The translations under genes and the position numbers were made by a program. Positions 18,289-28,010 of a stretch of DNA of 64,000 nucleotides are shown here, piece after piece. The notes below the pieces were generated by a model. That model was not told the DNA's origin and made no database searches. It saw nothing but the letters and a program-made list of their open reading frames with translations. Position 1 is the first letter of the stretch, and each line of letters opens with the position of its first letter. The DNA is from Nostoc sp. FACHB-892. GTDB taxonomy: Bacteria; Cyanobacteriota; Cyanobacteriia; Cyanobacteriales; Nostocaceae. Location of the stretch: assembly GCF_014698795.1 (NCBI RefSeq), contig NZ_JACJTR010000004.1:1-64000 (forward strand). The letters are read 5' to 3'.

Positions 18289-21282
18289 TTAATCTGCACC
18301 TTCAATTGGTGCAAAACCTTGACGTTGAATATTTTCTGTTACTGCGCGTGGTTCGAGGAATTGCAGGAGGTAATCAGGGCCTCCGGCTTTAGAACCGACT
18401 CCAGAAAGTTTGAATCCACCAAAGGGTTGTCGTCCTACGATCGCTCCTGTAATATTGCGATTAATGTATAAATTTCCGACTTCAAATTCTGTCTGCGCCT
18501 GCTGAATATGCGAAGGTGTTCTAGAATAAAGTCCTCCAGTTAAGGCGTAGTTTGTACCATTGGCGACTGCTAACGCTTCCTGAAAATCTTTCACCCGAAT
18601 TACCGCCAGTACAGGGCCAAAAATTTCTTCTTGTGAAATTACCGCATTTGGCGATACTTCACTAAAAATGACAGGCCCGATAAAATATCCTTGTTCGGGT
18701 GATGGTAACTCTAAAGTTAATTGTGCTTCTGCCTTACCCTTCTCAATATACTCGCGGATGCGATCACGGGCATTAGCATCAATCACCGGCCCAACTTGTG
18801 TACTTGGTAACTCTGCTTCCCCAATGTTCAAGGATTTTGTCGCTTCTACCAATCGTTGCACAAAGGCATCATAAATCGGTTGCAGCACAATCACCCTGGA
18901 AGCAGCAGAACATTTTTGTCCACTGTAACCAAATGCCGACTGTACAACCCCCACAACGGCTTGGTCTAAATCAGCACTTTCATCGACAATAATGGCATTC
19001 TTGCCACCCATTTCAGCAATCACCCGTTTCATATGCTTTTGTCCGGGTTTTAAGATTGCCGCTTCTGCGTAAATTCTACAGCCGACTTCTTGAGAACCCG
19101 TAAAAGCAATTACATGAGTATCTGGATGATTTACCAAATAAGCGCCGACTTGCGAACCCTTGCCAGGTACGTATTGAAATACACCTTTAGGAAAACCAGC
19201 ATCTACCAAGATTTCTGTGAGTTTAGCTGCAAGCACAGAAGATGTTTCAGCAGGTTTGAGGAGAGTACAATTGCCTGAAACCAAAGCTGCAACAGTCATT
19301 CCACAAGCGATCGCTAGCGGGAAATTCCAGGGAGAAATTACCACAGCAATTCCTCGTGGTTGGTAGATATAATGGTTAGTTTCGCCAGGTATGTCGTAAT
19401 TCACACCCTTATCTAACCGTTCTATCTCATCAGCGTAGTAGCGACAAAAGTCTATCGCTTCCGAAACCTCTCCATCAGCTTCCTTAACTGGTTTCCCGAC
19501 TTCTAAAACTATCCAAGCTGAAAGTTCAGCGCGGCGGAGTTCCATCAAATCACCAGCTTTCCGCAAAATATCAGCGCGTTGTTTAGCTGGTGTTTTCCTC
19601 CATCCAGGAAAGGCAGCTTTAGCAGCTTGCATTGCCTGCTCCGCTTGTTCAACGCTAATCAACCCAACTTTACCAACTACCTCACTGAAATTAGAAGGAT
19701 TAAGAGAATCAACAAATTCTGGCGGATTAACATACTCCCCGTTAATCAACGGTAAATAAGTTTTACCCAACTGTTGACGAACACTTTGGAAAGCTTGCGC
19801 CGCTTTCGTTCTCACCTCTTCCTCAGCGTAATCGGTATCAGCAGCACCAGAGAAATGAGAGTGAGGAGTTAGGAGTGAGGAGTTAGGAGTTAAAGAGTTT
19901 TTCTCCTCTTTGACAATCGGCGGCGCTAATAATTCTTCAATTGGTCGATTTTCGAGATTTTGACGTAAAAAAGAACTATTAGCTGTATTTTCTAACAATC
20001 GGCGAATTAAATACGCCATTCCAGGTAATAATTCACCGTAGGGACAGTAAACTCTGACTCGATAGCCTTTATCAACCAACGCTTTTGCAACTTTATCACC
20101 CATCCCGTAAAGGACTTGCAATTCAAAGCGACGGCGAGGGATATTTAAACTTTCAGCTATGGCAATGGCGCGAGAGTGCGATCGCACATTATGGCTACCA
20201 ATGGCAGAATATACATATTGGTGATTTTCTAGCAATAACTGAGTGATGGTTTCAAAGTTAGCATCAGTTGCCGCTTTATCGTTGTAAACTGGCTGTGGCC
20301 AATGCTTTTGTGCTGCTTTGATAGTTTCCTGATCCCAATATGCGCCTTTCACCAAGCGGATTGTCAGGGGATAACCACGTTCTTTCAACCAAGAAATTAG
20401 GTCTTTGGTATCTTGCTCACTATCACGCAGATATGCCTGAACTGTTATGCCAATATCTGTACGTTGCCGAAACTCTTCTTCTAGTAACAGTTTTTTCAGG
20501 ATGCTGAGAGTTATATCCTTGTAGGCATACTGCTCCATATCAAAATGCACAGCTGCACCTAATTCTTTAGCACGACGTAAAAGAATACGAATGCGATCGC
20601 TAACTCGCTCCTCGCTACCTTTAGCATCTAAAGGGTCAAATTGAGAATAAAATGCTGTTAACTTAACAGAAACCTGAACTTTTGGTATTGCTTCGCCATC
20701 AGCCTCATCAATAGCTGGGATAGCTGACCAATTCTTTGATGCTTCCACCAATTGTTGCATTAATTCTAGATAGCGTTCTAGATAAGACTGCGCTTCGGCT
20801 TCGGTAATTACTGCTTCACCAAGTAAGTCGATGGTGAAAGCCATTTTTTCTTTTCGCAGTCGTTCAACTGTTTTGATGACTTGTTTAATATTTTCCCCAG
20901 AAATATATTTATGAGCAAGAGTCTCAACGGCTGTACCAACAGTTGTAGCAGCAACTTGTCCGGGCATCGAGTCGGGGTTAGCAAAGTTTAGCATTCCCTT
21001 CAAAGCTGCCGGTAACTCTACACTTTCATCTCCTAAATATTCTTGTAAATGTGAGGCAATTTCTGATTTACTGTGTAAAGCAGGTAGGGTATCTATAAAG
21101 CGAAATAATTGCACCCGTAATCCAGGATTACTCATCGCCCAAGCTAGTAATTTATCATCCCAGCGCATTTGATCCCGTAGGGAAGAAAAAAACGAACGAT
21201 TTTCCTGGGTTGCTGCTAGAAGTTGTTTAGCAATTTCTTGGGTTTTAGCTTCGTAGGTGCTTGTTTGTACTTGTAATACCAC
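18289..21282 (-). CDS. putA: bifunctional proline dehydrogenase / P5C dehydrogenase (PutA type)
   Basis: This 997-aa enzyme oxidises proline to glutamate. The N-terminal half (about 100-450) is the FAD-dependent proline dehydrogenase barrel: GAYWDQETIKA and YCPYGELLPGMAYLIRRLLE carry the substrate-binding arginines. The C-terminal half (about 510-990) is the aldehyde dehydrogenase: Glu in EMGGKNAIIV and catalytic Cys in SGQKCSAASR. There is no N-terminal DNA-binding RHH domain, so it is not a self-repressor. Between the halves, residues about 460-475 (LTPNSSLLTPHS) are encoded by tandem GTTAGGA heptads inserted in frame. The start is GTG, with CGGAG 10 bases upstream. Confidence 0.95.
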   Translation of the reverse strand: MVLQVQTSTYEAKTQEIAKQLLAATQENRSFFSSLRDQMRWDDKLLAWAMSNPGLRVQLFRFIDTLPALHSKSEIASHLQEYLGDESVELPAALKGMLNFANPDSMPGQVAATTVGTAVETLAHKYISGENIKQVIKTVERLRKEKMAFTIDLLGEAVITEAEAQSYLERYLELMQQLVEASKNWSAIPAIDEADGEAIPKVQVSVKLTAFYSQFDPLDAKGSEERVSDRIRILLRRAKELGAAVHFDMEQYAYKDITLSILKKLLLEEEFRQRTDIGITVQAYLRDSEQDTKDLISWLKERGYPLTIRLVKGAYWDQETIKAAQKHWPQPVYNDKAATDANFETITQLLLENHQYVYSAIGSHNVRSHSRAIAIAESLNIPRRRFELQVLYGMGDKVAKALVDKGYRVRVYCPYGELLPGMAYLIRRLLENTANSSFLRQNLENRPIEELLAPPIVKEEKNSLTPNSSLLTPHSHFSGAADTDYAEEEVRTKAAQAFQSVRQQLGKTYLPLINGEYVNPPEFVDSLNPSNFSEVVGKVGLISVEQAEQAMQAAKAAFPGWRKTPAKQRADILRKAGDLMELRRAELSAWIVLEVGKPVKEADGEVSEAIDFCRYYADEIERLDKGVNYDIPGETNHYIYQPRGIAVVISPWNFPLAIACGMTVAALVSGNCTLLKPAETSSVLAAKLTEILVDAGFPKGVFQYVPGKGSQVGAYLVNHPDTHVIAFTGSQEVGCRIYAEAAILKPGQKHMKRVIAEMGGKNAIIVDESADLDQAVVGVVQSAFGYSGQKCSAASRVIVLQPIYDAFVQRLVEATKSLNIGEAELPSTQVGPVIDANARDRIREYIEKGKAEAQLTLELPSPEQGYFIGPVIFSEVSPNAVISQEEIFGPVLAVIRVKDFQEALAVANGTNYALTGGLYSRTPSHIQQAQTEFEVGNLYINRNITGAIVGRQPFGGFKLSGVGSKAGGPDYLLQFLEPRAVTENIQRQGFAPIEGAD
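19858..19895. repeat. STRR heptads inside putA
   Basis: Tandem GAGGAGTTAGGAGT-type heptads lie within the coding sequence. They encode a Leu-Thr-Pro-Asn-Ser repeat exactly at the boundary between the proline dehydrogenase and P5C dehydrogenase domains, keeping the frame. Confidence 0.75.
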
Positions 21283-21571
21283 TGATAATAAACTCCGTTA
21301 ATCAAAATAAGGCTTTTTGTCGAAAGCCTGTGTCTTCTATTTTGACGCTTTCATTTAGCTGTCACCATATTTAGGAATAGCAAAGAAATAAGGGAGCAAG
21401 GGAGAAGAGTTTTCCCTCTGCCCCCCGCACCCTGCCCCGCTGCCTCTTTTCAATGCCCAATTCAACCACTGACAAGTGTTATCCTTTTGTTGATCTATTT
21501 CTAACTTAGTTGACAAATGTTGCAACACAAGAGATTAACTCAGTCTTATTAAAAGTGTGGATATTACATTT

Positions 21572-22231
21572 ATGTCTACAGAAAACCTTACGCATATTTT
21601 ATTTTCTAACTGGCAACACACACTCCAACCCTTTGGTGTTGACCAGGTAGCGGCTGAGAAAACCTTTAGTTGCTTGGTTGCAGCTTATTCTACCCCTGGT
21701 CGCTATTACCATACACTAAAACATATTGATCAAGTCCTCAGCACAATTCAGATTTTGCAAGGCTACACGAACAACCTAGCTGCTGTTCAACTAGCTGCCT
21801 GGTTTCACGATGTAGTGTATGACACTGAAGCTCAAGATAATGAAAAAAGAAGCGCAAACTATGCTTTTGAATTGCTGAGTAATTTGGGTATTCCAGAAAC
21901 TACCATAACTACTATCACCCGTCTCATTCTGAATACTAAAGACCACCAAGCTACGGCGGATGACTATGATAGCCAAGTTCTACTTGATGCAGATTTAGCG
22001 ATTTTGGCTACTAACTCAGTTCAGTATTATGAATACACCCATGCTATTCGCCAGGAATATGGCTCGGTCGCAGAGGCAGATTATATCACAGGTCGTCAGC
22101 AAGTTTTAGAACGATTTTTACAGCGATCGCGTATCTACTTTACGCCTTTAATGTCAGAGTTCGCCGAACCATCTGCCCGTGGCAATATCCAGGGAGAAAT
22201 TCAGTCTTTATCAAAGAAAGACACATGGTAG
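21572..22231 (+). CDS. HD-superfamily hydrolase-like protein
   Basis: This 219-aa protein belongs to a predicted metal-dependent HD phosphohydrolase group. YYHTLKHIDQ supplies the first His, WFHDVVYD the HD pair, and LLDADLAIL the final Asp. It is cytoplasmic and its substrate is unknown. The ATG at 21572 is preferred over a GTG at 21557. It is divergent from putA, with a purine-rich low-complexity stretch (21380-21440) in the gap. Confidence 0.75.
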   Translation: MSTENLTHILFSNWQHTLQPFGVDQVAAEKTFSCLVAAYSTPGRYYHTLKHIDQVLSTIQILQGYTNNLAAVQLAAWFHDVVYDTEAQDNEKRSANYAFELLSNLGIPETTITTITRLILNTKDHQATADDYDSQVLLDADLAILATNSVQYYEYTHAIRQEYGSVAEADYITGRQQVLERFLQRSRIYFTPLMSEFAEPSARGNIQGEIQSLSKKDTW

Positions 22232-22278
22232 TCTTGCTGAAGGCTCATCCCAATTCACGAAAAGCTTGATACATATTT

Positions 22279-22313
22279 CTGGTAAGGGCATAGCAATGTC
22301 ATGCCCTTACCAG
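22279..22313. terminator. bidirectional terminator between HD gene and cpcF
   Basis: CTGGTAAGGGCAT (22279-22291) and ATGCCCTTACCAG (22301-22313) form a perfect 13-bp stem with a nine-base loop between convergent genes. T-rich DNA flanks both sides. Confidence 0.75.
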
Positions 22314-22370
22314 CGTATTTGTACCATTATTAAATTGAAAGAAAATATGCCTCCTGCTTCTTTCACTTGC

Positions 22371-23117
22371 TTACCGTCTACTACCACCACGGTAAGGCAG
22401 TTCAGGATCTACTACTTTTCTTTTAGGTGCAAACGTTTGTTGATGTTGTTGCGGCTGAATTTTTTGCTGTGCAAACTTAACACGGGTGCGAACTCCAAGA
22501 TCAACATCTGTATCGAGCATTTGCTGAAGCTGATTTGTAATCCGCGACGCTTGCTCAGGTAAAGTGACTGATATGGCGTTGCCGCTTTGCGGGTTGTCGC
22601 CAGACATCGCTAGTGTTTCTAAACTCGTCACTGCCGCATAGCGCACTACCCACTCTGGATCTTGAGAAATCAGTAGTAAAGCCTCTAGTACCTGAGTCTG
22701 GATAGATTCTAGTTTCTCAGGCGGTACTTGATACCAGCGCAAAGTGCCTAATCCTCTGGCAGCTGCCCGTCGCACGCTCAAGGAAAAATCGCTTTTTGCC
22801 GCTTCTAAGAGGGTATCCAGCGCCCGTACATCTCCAATTCCTGCTAACGCACGAACTGCCCATGCTCTAGCACCATAGTTGTAGTTATCAATTAGTTCCA
22901 ACAGTGGCTGCACTGAAGCTTCCCCGATCGCAATCAGCCCATCTACCGCCGCCACTGCCGCCCCTGGATTGTTGTAACCCAAAGCTGCAATTAAAGTGGG
23001 AATAGCTTCCTCTATACCAGCTGCTGCTAACTCTTGAACTGCGTCTAATAAGCGCTCCGAGGAATCTGCTTCTTCTACAGCACGGATCAATATTTGGGCA
23101 AGATCGCTGTTATTCAT
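22371..23117 (-). CDS. cpcF: phycocyanin alpha-84 phycocyanobilin lyase, CpcF subunit
   Basis: CpcF works with CpcE to attach phycocyanobilin to Cys84 of phycocyanin alpha. The 248-aa protein is made of HEAT-like repeats (IEEAIPTLIAALG, VRRAAARGLGTLRW, VVRYAAVTSLETL). A Gln-rich and basic tail of about 30 residues extends beyond the usual fold. It lies last in the cpc operon, but 170 bp from cpcE with a strong hairpin between, so its expression may be lower than or separate from the rest. PecF is the alternative, but the neighbouring subunits are phycocyanin. Confidence 0.88.
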   Translation of the reverse strand: MNNSDLAQILIRAVEEADSSERLLDAVQELAAAGIEEAIPTLIAALGYNNPGAAVAAVDGLIAIGEASVQPLLELIDNYNYGARAWAVRALAGIGDVRALDTLLEAAKSDFSLSVRRAAARGLGTLRWYQVPPEKLESIQTQVLEALLLISQDPEWVVRYAAVTSLETLAMSGDNPQSGNAISVTLPEQASRITNQLQQMLDTDVDLGVRTRVKFAQQKIQPQQHQQTFAPKRKVVDPELPYRGGSRR

Positions 23118-23183
23118 AATAATTTTTCATCAGTAATTAGTTGTCAGCCAATTGTAGCTTAAGTTATCCGTAGTTGACATCAT

Positions 23184-23231
23184 ACATAAACCCCCAAGCT
23201 TTGATTTTACAGTTAGCTTGGGGGTTTATGT
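23184..23231 (-). terminator. 17-bp-stem hairpin between cpcE and cpcF
   Basis: ACATAAACCCCCAAGCT (23184-23200) and AGCTTGGGGGTTTATGT (23215-23231) are perfect inverted copies with a 14-base loop. It follows the cpcE stop and precedes the cpcF start on the minus strand. It could terminate or attenuate the long cpc transcript or stabilise its 3' end. Confidence 0.75.
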
Positions 23232-23287
23232 GTAGCAAACATTCTTTTGTAAAGTATTAATGACAACTAATGATCTAGAACTTATGA

Positions 23288-24133
23288 CTACAATAGCGAG
23301 TCCATCAAGTTCATAACTTTAATTGTATCTTCTGAGAAAGTGCTTGGTGTTGTGTGATTGACTTGATGTTCTAGTAATCCTTTAAGAGAAATTAGCTTGA
23401 GGCTATTTTCTGCTAGAGTCTGTGCGATCGCATCTGCTGCGGGTAGATACCCAATCGCTCCCAAATCTGCCAGCACTGCTCGACGCAATTGCAATTTCTC
23501 TCCCGCCAAAGCTTGTACCAACCGTTCTCCATAAACTGGTTCTTGGGTTAATTGATACATGGCTCGTGCGGCAGCATATTGCACCAATTCGATTGGATGC
23601 TCTAAGAATGGCTTTATTAAAGGGATATACTCAGTAGCCCGCAAGCTTCCCAAAGCTTCTAAGATAGCCTCGTAGGGTTGAGATAAATCAGGCTGCTTTG
23701 ATATGAGCTGCTCTCCCTGCAAACCTACTGCTAATAGCTTGATTAGCGCGGGAATACAAACCGGATCGCCCAGCATCTCTAAGGATTGTGCCGCCGCTTC
23801 CCGTACATAAAAATCTGAGCAGTCTAAACACCCAATTAAAGGTGATACTGCTTGGCGATCGCCTAGTTTTCCTAAGGCTCTAGCTGCGTTTCGTCGCAGA
23901 GGATATCCGCCTTCTGGTGTCTTATCGGCTTCATCCTCTAAGGCTTTGATCAGTGCTGTAACCGCAGCTGCTTCACTTATACGAAACCTACCCAACCACC
24001 AAGCAGCATAAAATCGCAGACCTAAATCTGCACCTTCAAGATTAGCTAGAGCCTGCTCTACCGTTAAAGATCCACCTTCGGCATTGTTACCTGTCAGTGA
24101 TAAATCTTCAGTTTTCTCCGGACTGGGATTCAT
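23288..24133 (-). CDS. cpcE: phycocyanin alpha-84 phycocyanobilin lyase, CpcE subunit
   Basis: CpcE is the partner of CpcF in the heterodimeric lyase for phycocyanin alpha Cys84. The 281-aa protein has the family start LTVEQALANLEGADLGLRFYAAWWLGRFR and several HEAT/PBS-lyase repeats (AARALGKLGDRQAVSPLI, VREAAAQSLEMLG). I begin at ATG 24133, overlapping the cpcD 3' end by 26 bp, rather than at the GTG at 24175. The overlap implies translational coupling with cpcD. Confidence 0.9.
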   Translation of the reverse strand: MNPSPEKTEDLSLTGNNAEGGSLTVEQALANLEGADLGLRFYAAWWLGRFRISEAAAVTALIKALEDEADKTPEGGYPLRRNAARALGKLGDRQAVSPLIGCLDCSDFYVREAAAQSLEMLGDPVCIPALIKLLAVGLQGEQLISKQPDLSQPYEAILEALGSLRATEYIPLIKPFLEHPIELVQYAAARAMYQLTQEPVYGERLVQALAGEKLQLRRAVLADLGAIGYLPAADAIAQTLAENSLKLISLKGLLEHQVNHTTPSTFSEDTIKVMNLMDSLL

Positions 24134-24386
24134 GAGAAGATTGATGGCCGTGTTCGCTATTTGTTTGAGCCTCACCGTTCCAGGGCTGAATGCTGACTAT
24201 TTTGCCGCCCAAGCGAGTGATCCGCTGCATTTCTTGATTCATCCGGTTCTCAGGCACTGTGATAAAGACACTAGCACTAGAACGAATGGGATAGCCGACT
24301 TTTTCTGTTTCTTCGCTTTGGCGCATACCAACTACTTCATAGCGGAAGGAGCGATTACTATTTCTACCACTAATTTGTCCCAGCAT
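24108..24386 (-). CDS. cpcD: phycobilisome rod-capping linker CpcD
   Basis: CpcD caps the outer end of phycocyanin rods and limits their length. The 92-aa protein starts MLGQISGRNSNRSFRYEVVG and has the CpcD/FNR-linker fold ending GGKIVSIQPW. A 20-residue hydrophilic tail (NSEHGHQSSHESQSGEN) makes it longer than usual and overlaps cpcE. AGGAAC lies six bases before the ATG. Confidence 0.93.
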   Translation of the reverse strand: MLGQISGRNSNRSFRYEVVGMRQSEETEKVGYPIRSSASVFITVPENRMNQEMQRITRLGGKIVSIQPWNGEAQTNSEHGHQSSHESQSGEN

Positions 24387-24475
24387 AAATCAGTTCCTAA
24401 TTTATAAATCGTAGTTTTCATTAGTCTTTGGTCAAAAACTAATAACTCATGACCAATGACTAATGACTAATGAAA

Positions 24476-25345
24476 TTAAAGTGGCTTCACACTGGCAATT
24501 TTACCACCTTGTTTTAGCACTCTCTGGAAGTAAGGAGATAGCCCTTCATATGGTAAAATAACAGCTTGATTGACGCGGCGTGTACTAGGATATCCGGCTC
24601 CAAAAACGCCTGCTACTTCAACGCGGTAAAGTCTGCCTTCTTGGCCAAAAGTTCCTGCACCACCAAAAGTACTGTTAGGAGTAACGCCTTTTTCAGGAGC
24701 AACGTAGGAAAAGCCTGAACCGCTACCAGATGGAGGAACAACAACAGATGCACTATTGCGACCTAGTTCGCCGGCAAGACGGGGGGAATTACCTCTAAGC
24801 TGAGAGGTATCGCTGCTGGCATAGCCGCGATAAAGTTGGAATATCCGGCTAAATCCGACAGTTTTCTGACCTGTTTGAGTTTTAAAACCGCGATAGAAAG
24901 GCACAATATTTTCACCAAAGCTACTTTGATACTCTGGCGAATCAATATAAGAATCAATGTCGGCTTCATATCCCTTGGTTTGATATAAGTCCAAGTGATA
25001 AATCACCTCTGATTCATCATAGGGAGCACGACCCAACAAATGTTTATAGTTCAGTTCAATGACGCGAGTTTGAAAACTGTTGTAGAAAAACTTGGATTTG
25101 TACAGTTCTGATTTAGCTACTTGACGCACAAACTCTTGTACTGTAATTTTCCCATCGCGCAGAAGAGATTCAGCACTTGTGAGACGCTCAGATTTCATTA
25201 AGTAATCGTTGCCCAACAACTGACGATAGGTGGCAGCAATTATCTTTTCTATGTCTTCTTGACTTGCATTTGGGCGCAATTCTAGAGGAGCGTTATCACT
25301 AAAAGCTTCTGTTCCCAGACGCGAAGCTGCTGTTGTAATAGCCAT
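24476..25345 (-). CDS. cpcC: phycocyanin-associated rod linker (CpcC type)
   Basis: This 289-aa linker has an N-terminal PBS linker domain (about 20-170: [49 protein letters not shown]). A C-terminal CpcD-like domain (about 230-289, ending [10 protein letters not shown]) follows. It sits in the cavity of phycocyanin hexamers and fixes rod order. The start [15 protein letters not shown] matches the CpcC group. In Calothrix-type operons the equivalent is called CpcI. AAGGAAAA precedes the ATG. A Gly/Ser-rich stretch (about 195-225) separates the domains. Confidence 0.92.
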   Translation of the reverse strand: MAITTAASRLGTEAFSDNAPLELRPNASQEDIEKIIAATYRQLLGNDYLMKSERLTSAESLLRDGKITVQEFVRQVAKSELYKSKFFYNSFQTRVIELNYKHLLGRAPYDESEVIYHLDLYQTKGYEADIDSYIDSPEYQSSFGENIVPFYRGFKTQTGQKTVGFSRIFQLYRGYASSDTSQLRGNSPRLAGELGRNSASVVVPPSGSGSGFSYVAPEKGVTPNSTFGGAGTFGQEGRLYRVEVAGVFGAGYPSTRRVNQAVILPYEGLSPYFQRVLKQGGKIASVKPL

Positions 25346-25484
25346 TGGTAATTTTCCTTATGTAATTGGTAGTTGGGAAAAGTTAGGAGTTAAGAGTTAA
25401 GAGTTGGGGTAGAGTTAGGAATTGAAAACTCATAACTCCTCAATCCTTATTCTTAACTCCTCACTTAATTCCCTATTCCCTAAT

Positions 25485-26297
25485 TTATACAGATGTGATG
25501 CTAATAACCTTGCTGCCCTTACGATTAAGCTGCTGCAATTTACTAGAAAGTTGCTCATAGGGTACGAGCAATTCCGCAGTACCCCGGCGCACTACAGTTG
25601 AGTTTGGAGAAGCTGCTTGTAGTACCCTAATCCGGTATGTTTCTCCTCGCTCACCTCTTGAGAGACCTGTTAAGGCTCCTGTAGAGACTGGGTAGATGGG
25701 TGAAGCCAGATTCTTAGCTATTTCCCAAGTTAGACGTCCTTGTTTTTGCCCTTGGGCGCGATCGCTATTGGCATAACCCCGATACAGCTGGAACAGTCGG
25801 CTATAGCCAACGTTTTTCTGCCCTACTGGACTATTAAAGCCACGATAGTATGGTACAATATTTTCACCAAAGCTTTCTTGATATTCTGGCGAGTCAATGT
25901 ATGAATTAATCTCAGCTTCGTAACCTTGTGAGTTGTAAAGCTCAACGTGGTACGAAATCTCTGACTCATCTTCTGGGGCGCGACCCAATAAATGCTTATA
26001 ATTCAACTCGATAAACCGAATTTGCGAGTTGCAATGGAAAAATTTCTCTCGATAGAGTTCGGATTGAGCAATGGCTAGCACAAAATCCCGAACAGAAATC
26101 ATACCTCGCTGCAACAGTGATTCAGCACTGACAAGACGCTCGGATTCCATCAGGTACTCATTACCCAAAACCTGACGGTAAGCCGTCCGGATGATTACTT
26201 GCACATCCGATTCTGTTCTATCGGGACGTAGTTCTGCCAGTTCTGAGTTTTCAAAGGCTCCAATTCCTAGCCTTGCTGCTTGTACCAAAGCTGCCAT
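25485..26297 (-). CDS. second phycocyanin rod linker (CpcH/CpcC type)
   Basis: This 270-aa protein has the same two-domain layout as the following linker: PBS linker domain (about 17-165, with [17 protein letters not shown] and [11 protein letters not shown]) and CpcD-like end ([12 protein letters not shown]). The order cpcB-cpcA-this-cpcC-cpcD corresponds to cpcBAHID operons of chromatically adapting strains, which is why it could be named cpcH; I leave the symbol blank because both names are in use. Having two rod linkers suggests rods of two or three phycocyanin hexamers. The ribosome site GAGGAGG is the strongest in the operon. Confidence 0.9.
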   Translation of the reverse strand: MAALVQAARLGIGAFENSELAELRPDRTESDVQVIIRTAYRQVLGNEYLMESERLVSAESLLQRGMISVRDFVLAIAQSELYREKFFHCNSQIRFIELNYKHLLGRAPEDESEISYHVELYNSQGYEAEINSYIDSPEYQESFGENIVPYYRGFNSPVGQKNVGYSRLFQLYRGYANSDRAQGQKQGRLTWEIAKNLASPIYPVSTGALTGLSRGERGETYRIRVLQAASPNSTVVRRGTAELLVPYEQLSSKLQQLNRKGSKVISITSV

Positions 26298-26390
26298 CTT
26301 TAAACCTCCTCAGTTTTCACTGCAAAACTGAAAACAAAGTTTTTACAAAATTTTTTTCTAGTTTTTTAACACTTGTTTGAAAATAAAACT

Positions 26391-26451
26391 GCCCAGAAAG
26401 GTAAACCAACTCCTAGCCATTTGCCAACAGAGCTTGTTTTCCTTTCCGGGC
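26391..26451 (-). terminator. hairpin between cpcA and the first linker gene
   Basis: GCCCAGAAAGG (26391-26401) and CCTTTCCGGGC (26441-26451) pair with one mismatch; on the minus strand the hairpin is followed by AGTTTTATTTT. It lies 12 bp after the cpcA stop. Such a site lets most transcripts end as cpcBA mRNA and a minority continue into the linkers, matching the higher need for subunits. Confidence 0.65.
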
Positions 26452-26463
26452 TAAATACACTCT

Positions 26464-26952
26464 TTAGCTTAGAGCGTTAATTGCGTAGTCGATGTAGGAA
26501 TTAGCTTCTACAGCAGGGTCGCCACTTAGACCGTGGTTAGCCTTGATGTACTTGAGAGCTTCAACGTACCAGCTGGGAGATAGATCAAAGGTGCGGTTGA
26601 TTTCAGCCAAACCAGAAATCAAGAAGTCATCCAAGGGGCCCGTACCACCGACAACCAAGGAATAGGTAACGATCCGCAGGTAGTAGCCGATGTCACGCGC
26701 ACACTTTTCTTTACCAGTGTTGGTAGAAGCGAAGTTAGGGCCTTGTTGTTGAGTGGTGTAAGGGAACTTGTTGTACACCGCTTGAGCTGCGCCTTCTGTC
26801 AAACGTTGAGCATTGGCGCTCAAAGCTTTTGCTGCTTCTAAGCTAGCTGGAGCTTGGCGGAAACGACCAAAAGCGGTTTGAATTTCGGTGCTGGAGAGAA
26901 AGCGGCCTTGAGAATCTGCTGCTGCAACTGCTTCGGTAAGAGGTGTCTTCAT
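26464..26952 (-). CDS. cpcA: C-phycocyanin alpha subunit
   Basis: This 162-aa alpha subunit of phycocyanin is in the phycobilisome rods on the thylakoid surface. The chromophore Cys84 lies in [14 protein letters not shown]. The C-terminus [16 protein letters not shown] is invariant in the family. The KCARDIGYY context identifies phycocyanin rather than phycoerythrocyanin (which has VRDIDHY there). The start is supported by GGGAGA upstream. Confidence 0.96.
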   Translation of the reverse strand: MKTPLTEAVAAADSQGRFLSSTEIQTAFGRFRQAPASLEAAKALSANAQRLTEGAAQAVYNKFPYTTQQQGPNFASTNTGKEKCARDIGYYLRIVTYSLVVGGTGPLDDFLISGLAEINRTFDLSPSWYVEALKYIKANHGLSGDPAVEANSYIDYAINALS

Positions 26953-27035
26953 CGGTTTAGTATCTCCCTATTTACAATTTTGTTGAAATTTGTTTTGTCT
27001 AACTGACAGTTGTCAGTGAATAGTCTTGACCGGGT

Positions 27036-27557
27036 TTAGCTTACTGCTGCGGCTGCACGATCAAAGTAGCTAGCAACTTCAGAGGATATAGCGCTGCAAT
27101 CGCCTCTGGTGATACCATTGGGGTCGTTAACAAGAGCCAAAGCTGCGTCTTTCATTTTTTGCACACCAACTGCTACAGAAGCACCAGGAGTTCCTAGAGC
27201 CAAGTAGGTTTCGCGCAGACCGTTCAAACAACGATCATCTAATACACTTGCATCACCAGCAAAGATTGCATAGGTTACATAGCGTAAGATGATTTCCATG
27301 TCACGCAAGCAAGCAGCATTTCTACGGTTGGTGTAAGCATTACCACCAGGAGCAATCAACTGGGGTTGTTCTGCAAACAGAGCGCGAGCTGCATTGGCAA
27401 CAATTGCTGAAGAGTTGCTGGTAATCCGGTTTACGGTATCTGCACGCTTGTTGCCATCTTTAATCATGGCAGATAGGGCATCCAACTGAGCAGCACTGAG
27501 ATATTCACCACGGGCATCAGCTTGGGTGACTACTTTTGCAAATGCATCTAAAACCAT
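27036..27557 (-). CDS. cpcB: C-phycocyanin beta subunit
   Basis: This 173-aa beta subunit is the first gene of the cpc operon. It carries both bilin cysteines, Cys82 ([12 protein letters not shown]) and Cys153 ([12 protein letters not shown]), and the methylated Asn72 site in [14 protein letters not shown] lies 10 bases before the ATG. The promoter must lie in the 0.9 kb upstream region. Confidence 0.97.
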   Translation of the reverse strand: MVLDAFAKVVTQADARGEYLSAAQLDALSAMIKDGNKRADTVNRITSNSSAIVANAARALFAEQPQLIAPGGNAYTNRRNAACLRDMEIILRYVTYAIFAGDASVLDDRCLNGLRETYLALGTPGASVAVGVQKMKDAALALVNDPNGITRGDCSAISSEVASYFDRAAAAVS

Positions 27558-27946
27558 TGCCTTAAATCTCCTAATTTGTTTGCTTAAGAATAATTTGGAC
27601 TCAAAACTGAATGGTTCAGCTTTTTTGATGTCAGCACTGCCTGACGAGTTACGAAAGGTTCAAAACAGACATCCACGGAATAAGTTTACAATCTCCAGGC
27701 TTTCAGATTAAAACTTTTGTTAAAAAACTTCAAACTTCTGTAAACTACTGGAAAACCTGATTAAGATGTTGTTTTTCCCTTCCAAGTTATCTTTATACAA
27801 TGCTGCCGGGTCATTATTTATTACAAATTATTGTTATGTTTGTTAATTTCGTTTACATAACTTTACAGTATTATGTCTTTTCCTTATTGACTTCTCTTCA
27901 ACCCAAAATATGGGATAATTTGTTTTTGGGAAATCCCTTTAAGGGT

Positions 27947-27974
27947 GCGTAGGCGTAGCCCACCGCAGGCATCG
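27947..27974. repeat. dispersed repeat, GCGATG..GGGCTACGCCTACGC family
   Basis: This is the reverse-strand copy of a 28-29 bp repeat. Others lie at 40288-40316 (inside the rhodanese gene), 49270-49298, 49950-49978 (3' end of a NIL gene) and 62319-62346. The shared core is GGGCTACGCCTACGC. Confidence 0.65.
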
Positions 27975-28010
27975 TATATTTAATTGTGTATTATTGACTA
28001 CTTTCTAGTT

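Noticed and set aside
24084-24407. 107-codon plus-strand ORF over cpcD/cpcE
   Set aside because: Antisense shadow; both cpc genes are clear on the other strand.
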